Assembly (NCBI GenBank): GCA_937944075.1
Contig: CALDZZ010000006.1
Location: forward strand, 1-6,323
Direction of reading: 5' to 3'
DNA from: an uncultured Rhizobiaceae group bacterium
GTDB lineage: Bacteria > Pseudomonadota > Alphaproteobacteria > Rhizobiales > Rhizobiaceae
Length of the DNA stretch: 6,323 nt
Shown here: positions 1-5,480 of the stretch, in pieces
Numbering within the stretch: position 1 is the stretch's first letter
How the letters are laid out: every line of letters starts with the position of its first letter
Position numbers and translations under genes: made by a program
The notes under the pieces: generated by a model
Databases searched by the model: none
What the model saw: only the letters and a program-made list of their open reading frames with translations
What the model was told of the DNA's origin: nothing

Positions 1-155
1 AAAAGATTTCCAAACTGGAAAAAGAACTGGCTCAACTGAAGGAAAGCAAGGCTATTTCTTCTCGCGAAAAACAGGCAGGGGATGATGATCTTGCCAATGG
101 CATTAAAAAGGCAGCAGATCAAATTAACAAGATCAGCGCAAAATTATCCGGCTAA
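1..155 (+). CDS. zapA: C-terminal part of a coiled-coil protein, probably cell division protein ZapA (5' end outside window)
   Basis: Only the last 50 codons are present, read in the frame beginning at base 3 and ending in TAA at 153-155. The peptide begins KISKLEKELAQLKES, a heptad-like charged/leucine pattern typical of a coiled coil. A short acidic, Gly/Asp-rich linker follows, then a final amphipathic helix ending INKISAKLSG. ZapA proteins bind FtsZ in the cytoplasm and promote Z-ring bundling; they have a globular N-terminal domain and a long C-terminal coiled coil, which suits this fragment. The identification rests mainly on context, because zapA precedes the 6S RNA and 5-FCL genes in many proteobacteria. 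The N-terminal domain is not visible, so another small coiled-coil protein such as the DUF4164 family, often a neighbour of zapA in Rhizobiales, remains possible. No terminator is visible before the convergent gene that ends 11 bases away. Confidence 0.6.
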   Translation, partial: KISKLEKELAQLKESKAISSREKQAGDDDLANGIKKAADQINKISAKLSG

Positions 156-166
156 CCTGGTTCGTA

Positions 167-1030
167 TCAGCAAGACCGCTTTAAACCTGACTTTTGTTTC
201 ATGAAAGATGTCATGTCCTGCCTTGTGTTGGCGATCAAGCCCAACATGGGTGTGAGTGCTGCTACGATGTTGATGTGCCCAATGCCGTTATAAATTCTGA
301 CTTGCGTATCATTGCCGGAAGCCTTTAGCTTTTGTGACAGGATAACACTGTCTTCAGGATGAACAGTGGTATCGCGCTTGCCATGCAAGAGCAGGACGGG
401 TGGCTTTTTTCCGGATGTAAAATTCACTGCCTGGCTTTGTGGCCGTGTTGGCTCAGGGAAAATTTGTCTGAATTTTTCAGCCGTTATCTCAAAATCATAG
501 GGGCCTGCAATTCCGATGAAGCCTGAAATATCCCTGCAAGCTGACAAATCATGTTTTGCAAGATAGGTATCATCCAGTGTCAGGAGGGCGCCAATCTGTG
601 CGCCAGCCGAGTGTCCGGAAATAAAAATCTGGCGATCTGGAAACATGCTTTTTGTTTTGGCAAATGCAAGCGCTGCATCGTTTACAAAAGCTGGAAACGT
701 CACTTTCGGATATAAACGATAATCTGCCACAACCGTGATAAAGCCTTCCTTTGAAAATGTTTTGCCCATGAAAGCATAACTTGACTTATTGCCACTGTCC
801 CAACTGCCGCCATATAGAAAAAACAGGACTTGCGTTTCGGATGTGGTTTTCTTTGGCATGTAAACATCCAGTTTTTGCCGGCCAAGGGAGCCATATGCGA
901 CATCTTTTTGAATGCTTGATTTTGCCCAAGAGGGCGTAACCGGGGTCAAGACGACAAACGTCAACGCACTAATTACAAGGGTTATCATGGTTGCAAGCAT
1001 CTTGAACGAAGGTGATTTATAACCGTACAT
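167..1030 (-). CDS. Exported alpha/beta hydrolase (esterase/lipase-like, COG0657-type)
   Basis: The 287-residue protein has a hydrophobic N-terminal segment (about residues 11-30) ending near PSWAKS, which looks like a signal peptide with AXA-like cleavage around residue 36; an uncleaved anchor is also possible. The alpha/beta-hydrolase core then shows FLYGGSW (71-77, oxyanion-loop motif), ADYRLYP (102-108), the nucleophile elbow GHSAG (139-143, Ser141), a likely acid Asp220 in LLLHGKRD, and His252 in GIGH. The triad order and spacing fit carboxylesterase / arylformamidase-like enzymes, so hydrolysis of an ester or amide in the envelope is likely. The substrate cannot be read from sequence. 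The usual HGG motif is YGG here, a variant I associate with one subfamily of these hydrolases. The ATG at 1030 is supported by AGGAAA on the reverse strand (1036-1041), 5 bases upstream. The gene is convergent with the zapA-like gene and divergent from the 6S RNA. The internal ATG at residue 11 is an alternative start. Confidence 0.85.
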   Translation of the reverse strand: MYGYKSPSFKMLATMITLVISALTFVVLTPVTPSWAKSSIQKDVAYGSLGRQKLDVYMPKKTTSETQVLFFLYGGSWDSGNKSSYAFMGKTFSKEGFITVVADYRLYPKVTFPAFVNDAALAFAKTKSMFPDRQIFISGHSAGAQIGALLTLDDTYLAKHDLSACRDISGFIGIAGPYDFEITAEKFRQIFPEPTRPQSQAVNFTSGKKPPVLLLHGKRDTTVHPEDSVILSQKLKASGNDTQVRIYNGIGHINIVAALTPMLGLIANTRQDMTSFMKQKSGLKRSC

Positions 1031-1099
1031 CTGACTTTCCTTTTTGAAACAGTACCTTTGTAACGTATTTGCGCAGGGAATGTTTCATCATTTAAGCTA

Positions 1100-1128
1100 A
1101 TGACATTTAGCAGTCCGGTGCTTATATA
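1100..1128 (+). promoter_or_regulatory. Probable sigma-70-type promoter of the 6S RNA gene
   Basis: ATGACA (1100-1105) resembles the -35 consensus TTGACA. It is followed after exactly 17 bases by TATATA (1123-1128) as a -10 element. Initiation about 6-7 bases downstream would fall at 1134-1135, where the closing stem of the predicted 6S RNA begins. The agreement between promoter position and RNA end supports both calls. The same promoter may also serve the downstream cyclo-ligase and phosphoesterase genes. Boundaries are predicted by eye. Confidence 0.6.
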
Positions 1129-1133
1129 ACCTT

Positions 1134-1295
1134 TAGCGTTCCTGCCTGGTTCGATAAGACTCACTATTCCTGGGGCCTTACGCATTCCTTAGGGAGCTGT
1201 CCCTGATTAGGCTCGTGGGTCTTTTCATACGGCGCCCACCTACATAGTAGGTTTCCCGGATTGTTTTTCGTCTACCGGCCGTGGTGGTGCGCTAC
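1134..1295 (+). ncRNA. ssrS: 6S RNA
   Basis: 6S RNA binds sigma-70 RNA polymerase holoenzyme by mimicking an open promoter and represses transcription in stationary phase. The stretch around 1168-1219 (TTCCTGGGGCCTTA, then AGGGAGCTGTCCCTGATTAGG and GCTCGTGGG) is what I recall from alphaproteobacterial 6S RNAs. The ends pair as TAGCG (1134-1138) with CGCTA (1290-1294), and a long interrupted closing stem continues inward with G-U pairs between 1141-1150 and 1278-1289. The interior contains AGGGA/TCCCT (1191-1195 with 1200-1204), GTGGG/CCCAC (1215-1219 with 1235-1239), and a small hairpin CCTAC-ATA-GTAGG (1239-1251) on the 3' side; the last two share base 1239 and may be alternatives. Length is about 160 nt, as expected. 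The position just upstream of 5-FCL matches E. coli ssrS-ygfA. A T-run at 1297-1301 follows the stem. The ends are inferred to within a few bases. Confidence 0.85.
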
Positions 1296-1372
1296 ATTTT
1301 TGATTGACCAAATATCAGACGGAAAACCGGCCTCGTGTTTTGCCTCGAATTTCTTTTAGACGAAACCAGACA

Positions 1373-1951
1373 ATGACCCCTCAAGATTTAAAAGCCGAAC
1401 TTCGCTCTGCTGCCTTATCAAGGCGTGATGCACTCGCTGGTGATGTGCGAATAGAAAAATCGCTGGACGCAACTGCGCATGGTGTTCAGCATATAGAGTT
1501 TGAGGCGGGCAGCGTTGTTTCTGGTTTTTTTCCCATTCGTTCGGAAATCGATCCTCGACCCTTGATGGATGAATTTCGAAAGCTTGGCGCAAGGCTTTGC
1601 CTGCCGGTTGTCATGGACAAAACGACGATTGTATTTCGCGAGTTGGTGCGTGGCGCTGAACTCATTGATACAGGCTTTGGCACACGCGGGCCTGGCGAGG
1701 GTGCAGAGGTTCTTGACCCTACTTTGATGATTATGCCGCTATCGGTGTTTGATTTTCATGGTGGGCGTATCGGATACGGAGCCGGGCACTATGATCGTGC
1801 GATCGCCAAAAGTATTGAAAAGGGCATCACGCCAAGACTGATTGGCATGGCGTTTGATTGTCAGCATGAGGCACGTGTTCCTGTTGAGCTGCATGATCAA
1901 CCGCTGGATGCAATATTGACCGAGAGCGGATATTACCCGCGCAAAGGATAG
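1373..1951 (+). CDS. 5-formyltetrahydrofolate cyclo-ligase (5,10-methenyltetrahydrofolate synthetase)
   Basis: The enzyme converts 5-formyl-THF plus ATP into 5,10-methenyl-THF, returning inhibitory folinate to the one-carbon pool in the cytoplasm. From the ATG at 1373 the product has 192 residues, normal for the family. Signatures are an Arg-rich N-terminal helix, FFPIRSEIDPRPLM (52-65), LCLPVV (75-80), the GPGEG turn (106-110), and the diagnostic C-terminal block PLSVFDFHGGRIGYGAGHYD (about 122-141). Near the end HDQPLDAILTE contributes a conserved strand. The frame is open back to a TTG at 1304, but that extra 23-residue stretch is basic, unlike the family and immediately after the 6S RNA, so 1373 was chosen. 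The ribosome-binding site at 1373 is poor. The gene lies about 77 bases downstream of 6S RNA and 3 bases before the phosphoesterase gene, so the three are probably co-transcribed. The family is called ygfA or fau in E. coli. Confidence 0.93.
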   Translation: MTPQDLKAELRSAALSRRDALAGDVRIEKSLDATAHGVQHIEFEAGSVVSGFFPIRSEIDPRPLMDEFRKLGARLCLPVVMDKTTIVFRELVRGAELIDTGFGTRGPGEGAEVLDPTLMIMPLSVFDFHGGRIGYGAGHYDRAIAKSIEKGITPRLIGMAFDCQHEARVPVELHDQPLDAILTESGYYPRKG

Positions 1952-1954
1952 ATT

Positions 1955-2770
1955 ATGCGAATTTTATTTCTGGGTGACATGGTTGGCAAGGTAGGCCGCG
2001 AGGCGGTTTATGAAAAACTGCCTAGCCTGGTTGAAAGCCAGAAAAGCGATTTTGTCATCGTGAACGGTGAAAACGCTGCCAAGGGGTTTGGCATTACCGA
2101 AAAGATTTTCAATGAAACGCTGGATGCAGGTGCAGATGTTGTGACAACCGGAAATCATGTCTGGGATCAAAAAGAAGCCATTGGCCTGGCTGACCGTGAA
2201 GACCGTTTCCTGCGACCAGCCAATTTCCCATCCGGTACACCGGGGCGTGGTGCATTTGTATATGAGGCAAAAAACGGTGCCCGCATCATGGTCATGAACA
2301 TCATGGGGCGTGTGTTCATGCATCCAGAGCTGGATTGTCCTTTTTCCTGTGTCGAAGAACATCTGAAAGGCGCAGAATTGGGCGGTGCTGTTGATGCTAT
2401 CTTCATTGACTTTCATGCGGAGGCAACTTCTGAGAAACAGTGCTTTGGACATTTTGTGGATGGCAAGGTTTCTGCGGTGGTTGGAACGCATACCCACGTG
2501 CCGACTGCTGATTATCAAATTCTCAATGGTGGAACAGCTTATATGTCAGATGCTGGCATGTGCGGGGATTATGATTCATCACTTGGCATGGACAAGGAAG
2601 AGCCGATTAACCGCTTTACGACCAAGATTAACAAAAATCGTTTTGAGCCGGCAGAAGGCGAAGCAACGCTTTCAGGGGTTGGTGTCGAGATTGATGACAA
2701 GACAGGCTTGGCCATTTCAATCAGGCCCTTGAGGCTTGGCGCAAGGCTTGAAGAGGTGCTGCCCTGGTAG
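1955..2770 (+). CDS. YmdB/TIGR00282-family metallophosphoesterase
   Basis: The 271-residue length is typical of the family. The first motif is LFLGDMVGKVGREA with Asp8, followed by NGENAAKGFGIT (Glu39, Asn40), TTGNHVWD (Asn67, His68), IDFHAEATSEK (His154), VVGTHTHVPTAD (His179, His181) and SDAGMCGDYDS (199-208). Together these give the full set of ligands for a dinuclear metal centre. The best-studied relative, Bacillus subtilis YmdB, is a cytoplasmic 2',3'-cyclic-nucleotide phosphodiesterase that affects biofilm formation and RNA turnover; transferring that activity to this alphaproteobacterial member is inference. The ATG at 1955 is preceded by AAAGGA (1943-1948), which overlaps the end of the cyclo-ligase gene. 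The 3-base gap implies an operon and probably translational coupling. The gene converges on the EamA permease with a 10-base gap and no clear terminator between them. Confidence 0.92.
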   Translation: MRILFLGDMVGKVGREAVYEKLPSLVESQKSDFVIVNGENAAKGFGITEKIFNETLDAGADVVTTGNHVWDQKEAIGLADREDRFLRPANFPSGTPGRGAFVYEAKNGARIMVMNIMGRVFMHPELDCPFSCVEEHLKGAELGGAVDAIFIDFHAEATSEKQCFGHFVDGKVSAVVGTHTHVPTADYQILNGGTAYMSDAGMCGDYDSSLGMDKEEPINRFTTKINKNRFEPAEGEATLSGVGVEIDDKTGLAISIRPLRLGARLEEVLPW

Positions 2771-2780
2771 GCAGATATCT

Positions 2781-3671
2781 TCAAGTCTTAATTTGTTTGC
2801 CTCTCCAAAGAATAAACAAACCTGAAAACACAATCAGTACACAGCCAATCATCATTGAAACGCTGAGGGTTTCGCCAAAGAACAAGAGACCCAGCGTGAT
2901 GCCGAAAATCAGTCTAGTGTATCTAAATGGCGTGACTGAAGAAACATCGCCCGTGCGCATGGCCTTCATCAGGCTTGCATAGGCCAGAATTCCGATGATG
3001 ATTGCAGCACTCAAATATAAGGCGGGTTCTCCGTCCGGGATGATGTAGCTTTTATTATCCCATATTGAAAAAATGGTGCCTGCAATAATAACGCATAAAA
3101 ATCCATAAAACCCCAAAATGGAAGAGCTGAGAGATGCGGGTGCTGCGCGGCTTGCAAGATCACGACCGGCTAGGCCCAACATGCCGATAACAGCAAGAAT
3201 TGAGAGTGCGGAAAAACTTTCGGTTCCTGGCTGGATGATAATCATGACGCCGATCAATCCGATAATGATTGCAGTCCATCTGCGCCAGCCAACTTGCTCT
3301 CCGAAGATAAGCGCAGCGCCTGAGACAACGACCAATGGCGTTGCCTGAAGGATCGCAGTTGCCGAGGAGAGAGGGGTCAATGTCACTGCCAGAATATAAA
3401 ACAGACGTCCGCATACCTCAAAGAATGCGCGGATTTTCATGGCAGTTGAGGAAACTGCCTCGGTGTAGAGTTTCTCGTGATTTGTTTTTGCAATTATTGC
3501 GAAAATAATGGTTCCGCAAATGCCAAACAGGACTAAAACCTGGCCGAGGGGTATGGTTTTCGCCGCCAGTTTCAAAAACATGTCTTCCAAGGCGAAAGCA
3601 GCCATCGAAAGCACCATCCACAAACTGCCTGTCAGGTTGTTTTTAAATTGCAAGGATGTTTCGTTTTGCAT
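2781..3671 (-). CDS. EamA/DMT-superfamily permease (drug/metabolite transporter)
   Basis: The 296-residue protein shows the duplicated EamA layout of about ten membrane helices: roughly 14-34, 42-61, 80-97, 102-122, 132-147, 154-170, 185-203, 218-237, 252-267 and 273-290. Family features are ALEDMFLKLAA in helix 1, the end of the first repeat (TPLVVVSGAALIFGEQVGWRRW), and the matching second-repeat end TPFRYTRLIFGITLGLLFFGE (247-267) with a final basic tail. DMT proteins export or import small metabolites such as amino acids, purines or S-adenosylmethionine. The sequence does not reveal the substrate. The ATG at 3671 has GGAAT on the reverse strand (3676-3680), a fair Shine-Dalgarno at about 5 bases spacing. 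The gene is transcribed away from the 72-residue gene across a shared 210-base region containing palindromes. An EamA gene between this phosphoesterase and yebC is familiar from Rhizobiales. Confidence 0.88.
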   Translation of the reverse strand: MQNETSLQFKNNLTGSLWMVLSMAAFALEDMFLKLAAKTIPLGQVLVLFGICGTIIFAIIAKTNHEKLYTEAVSSTAMKIRAFFEVCGRLFYILAVTLTPLSSATAILQATPLVVVSGAALIFGEQVGWRRWTAIIIGLIGVMIIIQPGTESFSALSILAVIGMLGLAGRDLASRAAPASLSSSILGFYGFLCVIIAGTIFSIWDNKSYIIPDGEPALYLSAAIIIGILAYASLMKAMRTGDVSSVTPFRYTRLIFGITLGLLFFGETLSVSMMIGCVLIVFSGLFILWRGKQIKT

Positions 3672-3751
3672 GAAGATTCCGGATGAGGGCGTTTGGGCAG
3701 GTTAATGTCATGACTAAAGCCCCTAAGGTTTGAACAATCAACAGCAAAGTC

Positions 3752-3763
3752 GGGTAATTACCC
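3752..3763. promoter_or_regulatory. Perfect 12-bp palindrome, candidate operator
   Basis: GGGTAATTACCC is a perfect palindrome in the divergent intergenic region, 81 bases upstream of the permease start and 119 bases upstream of the small gene. Such short perfect dyads are commonly bound by dimeric repressors. No particular regulator can be named, and chance occurrence is possible. Confidence 0.3.
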
Positions 3764-3765
3764 TG

Positions 3766-3795
3766 TTTACAACCTTACAAATGTAATTTTGTAAA
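3766..3795. promoter_or_regulatory. Cluster of overlapping TTACAA/TTGTAA half-sites, candidate operator
   Basis: Within 30 bases there are TTTACAA (3766-3772), TTACAA (3775-3780), TGTAA (3782-3786) and TTGTAAA (3789-3795). These form overlapping inverted repeats: TTACA-N2-TGTAA (3775-3786), TTACAA-N8-TTGTAA (3775-3794), and TTTACAA-N16-TTGTAAA (3766-3795). The cluster lies 12 bases from the palindrome GGGTAATTACCC, between divergent genes, where a repressor or activator site would be expected. The AT-rich composition raises the chance of accidental symmetry. Confidence 0.35.
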
Positions 3796-3881
3796 TTCAC
3801 AGTTTAACAAAACGACACGATAAGTCTGGCTTATGTACCCTGCATATTTCATTGTGCAGATATATTTAGGAGACTATTCAA

Positions 3882-4100
3882 ATGGCATATAATCCGGAAT
3901 TTCAAATCAATCCTGAACAGCTTGAAATTATAGAAGAAGCACTGCGTGCAGAAATTGGCCGATTGGCCAAGCCGTGCCCCGTAAAATGGAACGAGAAAAA
4001 TCCCGAGAAAGAGAATGCCAAGAAAATAAGGGAAGTGCTGGGGCATCTGCACAACCAAAAGCGATGGTATAATCCCAAGGAAGTTGTTCCTCTGGGATAA
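3882..4100 (+). CDS. Small conserved-looking hypothetical protein, 72 residues
   Basis: I do not recognise a named family. The call as a real gene rests on a good Shine-Dalgarno (AGGAGA, 3868-3873, 8 bases before the ATG), an upstream intergenic region with regulatory-looking dyads, and a strong intrinsic terminator 28 bases after the stop. The protein has no signal peptide or membrane segment. It appears to have an acidic amphipathic helix (about 11-29, PEQLEIIEEALRAEIGRLA), a Pro/Trp linker (31-40), a charged second helix (about 41-60), and an aromatic ending with LGHLHNQKRWYNP (53-65). The helix plus H-NQK-x-x-Y ending reminds me of small uncharacterised alphaproteobacterial proteins. A single Cys (residue 32) gives no metal-binding motif. 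It appears monocistronic. Function is unknown; a small cytoplasmic binding or regulatory protein is only a guess. Confidence 0.75.
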   Translation: MAYNPEFQINPEQLEIIEEALRAEIGRLAKPCPVKWNEKNPEKENAKKIREVLGHLHNQKRWYNPKEVVPLG

Positions 4101-4128
4101 ACACACATGGAATTGCATACCAAAGTTC

Positions 4129-4157
4129 AAAAGCGCCCTCATTAAGGGCGCTTTTTT
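4129..4157 (+). terminator. Strong intrinsic terminator of the small gene
   Basis: AAAAGCGCCCT (4129-4139) pairs perfectly over 11 bp with AGGGCGCTTTT (4145-4155) around the 5-base loop CATTA. The T-run 4152-4157 follows the GC-rich core. It sits 28 bases after the stop codon at 4100. The A-run on the 5' side means it could also work in reverse, but no reverse gene ends here. It separates the small gene from the yebC unit. Confidence 0.92.
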
Positions 4158-4220
4158 GTTTGTCTCTGTGGTAAACCTGCGCTTTATGCTTTGCGCGACC
4201 TGTTTTCTAAGGCTATGGCC

Positions 4221-4249
4221 TAGACGTATCGTTCAACGTTTTTTATAAG
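4221..4249 (+). promoter_or_regulatory. Possible promoter of yebC and the downstream lipoprotein gene
   Basis: TAGACG (4221-4226) matches four of six -35 consensus bases. It is followed after 17 bases by TATAAG (4244-4249), which matches five of six -10 consensus bases. Initiation would be near 4256, giving a leader of about 35 bases before the GTG start at 4291. An independent promoter is required here because a strong terminator ends upstream. A competing pair, TTGCGC (4191-4196) with TATGGC (4214-4219), is weaker. Confidence 0.45.
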
Positions 4250-4290
4250 CACGCAAGAAATTCCGAAACAACCAGAGACAGGAGTGTGCC

Positions 4291-5043
4291 GTGGCAGGCC
4301 ATTCAAAATTCAAGAATATTATGCATCGCAAGGGGCGTCAGGACGCTATTCGCTCCAAAATGTTTTCCCGGCTCTCCAAGGAAATCACCGTTGCTGTGAA
4401 AATGGGTGGTGGTGTAACCGATCCGGACATGAACCCCCGCTTGCGCCTGGCAATTCAGAATGCCAAGGGGCAATCCATGCCTAAGGATAATATTCAACGT
4501 GCTATCACCAAGGGTTCTGGTGCTGGTGGTGAGGATTATGAAGAAATCCGCTATGAAGGCTATGGCCCGGGCGGTGTTGCCATTGTCGTTGAAGCATTAA
4601 CGGATAATAAAAACCGGTCAGCCTCCAACATTCGTGCCGCATTTACGAAAAATGGTGGACAAATGGGTGAGACGGGTTCCGTTTCTTTCATGTTTGACCG
4701 GATGGGTGAAATTACCTACAAGCCCGAGACTGGCTCTGAAGATGTTATCATGGAGGCTGCCATTGAAGCAGGCGCTGATGATGTTGTCTCTGATGAAGAT
4801 GGTCATGTTATCTACTGTGAATTTGATGCCTTTGGGGATGTCACCAAAAATCTTGAAGAGGCATTGGGTGAAGCTGAAAGTGTTAAATCCATCTGGAAGC
4901 CACAAAACAATACACCTGTCGATGAGGACAAGGGAGCAACGTTGCTCAAGCTTCTTGAAGCGCTTGATGAAGATGATGATGTCCAGAACGTTTATTCCAA
5001 TTATGAAATGGATGATGATGTTCTGGCAAAGCTGTCGGCATAG
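4291..5043 (+). CDS. yebC: YebC/PmpR-family protein (TACO1 family, DUF28)
   Basis: This is a full-length 250-residue family member. It opens with the hallmark MAGHSKFKNIMHRKGRQDAI, then FSRLSKEITVAVKMGGGVTDPDMNPRLRLAI. Further signatures are MPKDNIQRAI (63-72), YEGYGPGGVAIVVEALTDNKNRS (88-110), GSVSFMF (129-135), and the ending VQNVYSNYEMDDDVL (231-245). The central and C-terminal parts are strongly acidic, as usual. Bacterial homologues were first described as transcriptional regulators (for example PmpR); recent work and mitochondrial TACO1 point to a translation factor that relieves ribosome stalling, notably at proline-rich stretches. It is cytoplasmic. The start is GTG at 4291, preceded by GGAG (4281-4284), 6 bases away. 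In many alphaproteobacteria yebC is followed by ruvC; here a META-domain gene follows after 11 bases. Confidence 0.95.
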   Translation: MAGHSKFKNIMHRKGRQDAIRSKMFSRLSKEITVAVKMGGGVTDPDMNPRLRLAIQNAKGQSMPKDNIQRAITKGSGAGGEDYEEIRYEGYGPGGVAIVVEALTDNKNRSASNIRAAFTKNGGQMGETGSVSFMFDRMGEITYKPETGSEDVIMEAAIEAGADDVVSDEDGHVIYCEFDAFGDVTKNLEEALGEAESVKSIWKPQNNTPVDEDKGATLLKLLEALDEDDDVQNVYSNYEMDDDVLAKLSA

Positions 5044-5054
5044 ACAATCAGAAC

Positions 5055-5468
5055 ATGAAGTGCGGATTTTTTCAAATCGTTGCAACTGCACTTATAATTT
5101 CAGGCTGCACAATGCCGCAAACGAATGCTGCATATTTCTCGCTCGCTGGTAGTGAGTGGCAACCGGAAGGGTCTTCCGAACAATTTGTAGGGTTCAAGGC
5201 AGAAGGCAGACTTGCCGGTCATGGTGGCTGCAATCGGTTTTTTGGCAGTTACAGACAGGCCTCTAGTCTTGCTGAGGGTAAGCTGGCACTTGGTGGATTG
5301 GGTTCTACAAAAAAGTTCTGCCAGGATCACATGGAAGCGGAGCGCTCCTTTCTGAAGGCACTTGAAAAAACGGTTCGCTACAAGGTGAATGTCAATTCCA
5401 GAACGCTTTTCCTGTATGATGACAAAGGTGAACTTTTGCTGAAATTGCGTCAAAGCGATTGGGATTAG
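5055..5468 (+). CDS. META/HslJ-domain lipoprotein
   Basis: The 137-residue protein starts with a lipoprotein signal peptide: positive charge at Lys2, a hydrophobic stretch, and the lipobox ISGC with Cys18 as the predicted lipidated residue. The mature part is a single META domain. Its signatures are GSEWQPE (32-38), GFKAEGRLAGHGGCNRFFGSY (46-66, containing the diagnostic GGCN at 57-60), LGSTKKFCQ (82-90, Cys89) and EAERSFLKAL (94-103), ending in beta strands TLFLYDDKGELLLKL. E. coli HslJ is the best-known relative, a small envelope protein linked to novobiocin resistance; the molecular function of the domain is not established. The protein probably sits in the periplasm, anchored to a membrane. 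The start lies 11 bases after the yebC stop and has no convincing Shine-Dalgarno, so translation may depend on coupling to yebC. It ends 12 bases before the stop of the convergent TSUP gene. Confidence 0.87.
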   Translation: MKCGFFQIVATALIISGCTMPQTNAAYFSLAGSEWQPEGSSEQFVGFKAEGRLAGHGGCNRFFGSYRQASSLAEGKLALGGLGSTKKFCQDHMEAERSFLKALEKTVRYKVNVNSRTLFLYDDKGELLLKLRQSDWD

Positions 5469-5480
5469 CGAGATATCAGC

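Noticed and set aside
1057..1063. TTTGTAA near the hydrolase start, matching the half-sites at 3766-3795
   Set aside because: It is a single unpaired 7-base match in AT-rich leader DNA and easily arises by chance.
1304..1372. N-terminal extension of the cyclo-ligase from TTG
   Set aside because: The added 23 residues are basic and unlike the family, no Shine-Dalgarno precedes the TTG, and the family length fits the ATG at 1373.
1964..2518. 184-codon reverse-strand open frame opposite the metallophosphoesterase gene
   Set aside because: It is antisense to a gene with complete metal-binding motifs, the translation is low-complexity in style and no ribosome-binding site supports it.
2792..2820. 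TTTGTTT / AAACAAA inverted repeat at the convergent 3' ends, possible bidirectional terminator
   Set aside because: The stem has only A-T pairs plus one G-C per arm, spans 15 bases of loop, lies inside the permease coding sequence and lacks a U-tract after a GC-rich core.
3849..4142. 97-codon reverse-strand open frame covering the small gene
   Set aside because: It begins within the terminator hairpin and is rich in Phe, Leu and Cys as expected for an antisense shadow; the forward gene has the Shine-Dalgarno and terminator.
4180..4221. Small dyads (GCGC...GCGC and AGG...CCT) in the yebC upstream region
   Set aside because: Stems are 4-5 bp with bulges, too weak to call a structured RNA or operator.
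4969..5021. Runs of GAT codons in yebC (and GATGATGAT at 79-87), possible simple repeats
   Set aside because: They encode the acidic tail typical of YebC and an Asp-rich linker; the runs are too short to be a meaningful repeat tract.
4634..5152. 172-codon open frame overlapping yebC on the same strand
   Set aside because: It is a frame-shifted shadow of yebC and the start of the META gene, rich in Met and Leu with no family resemblance, and yebC is unmistakable.
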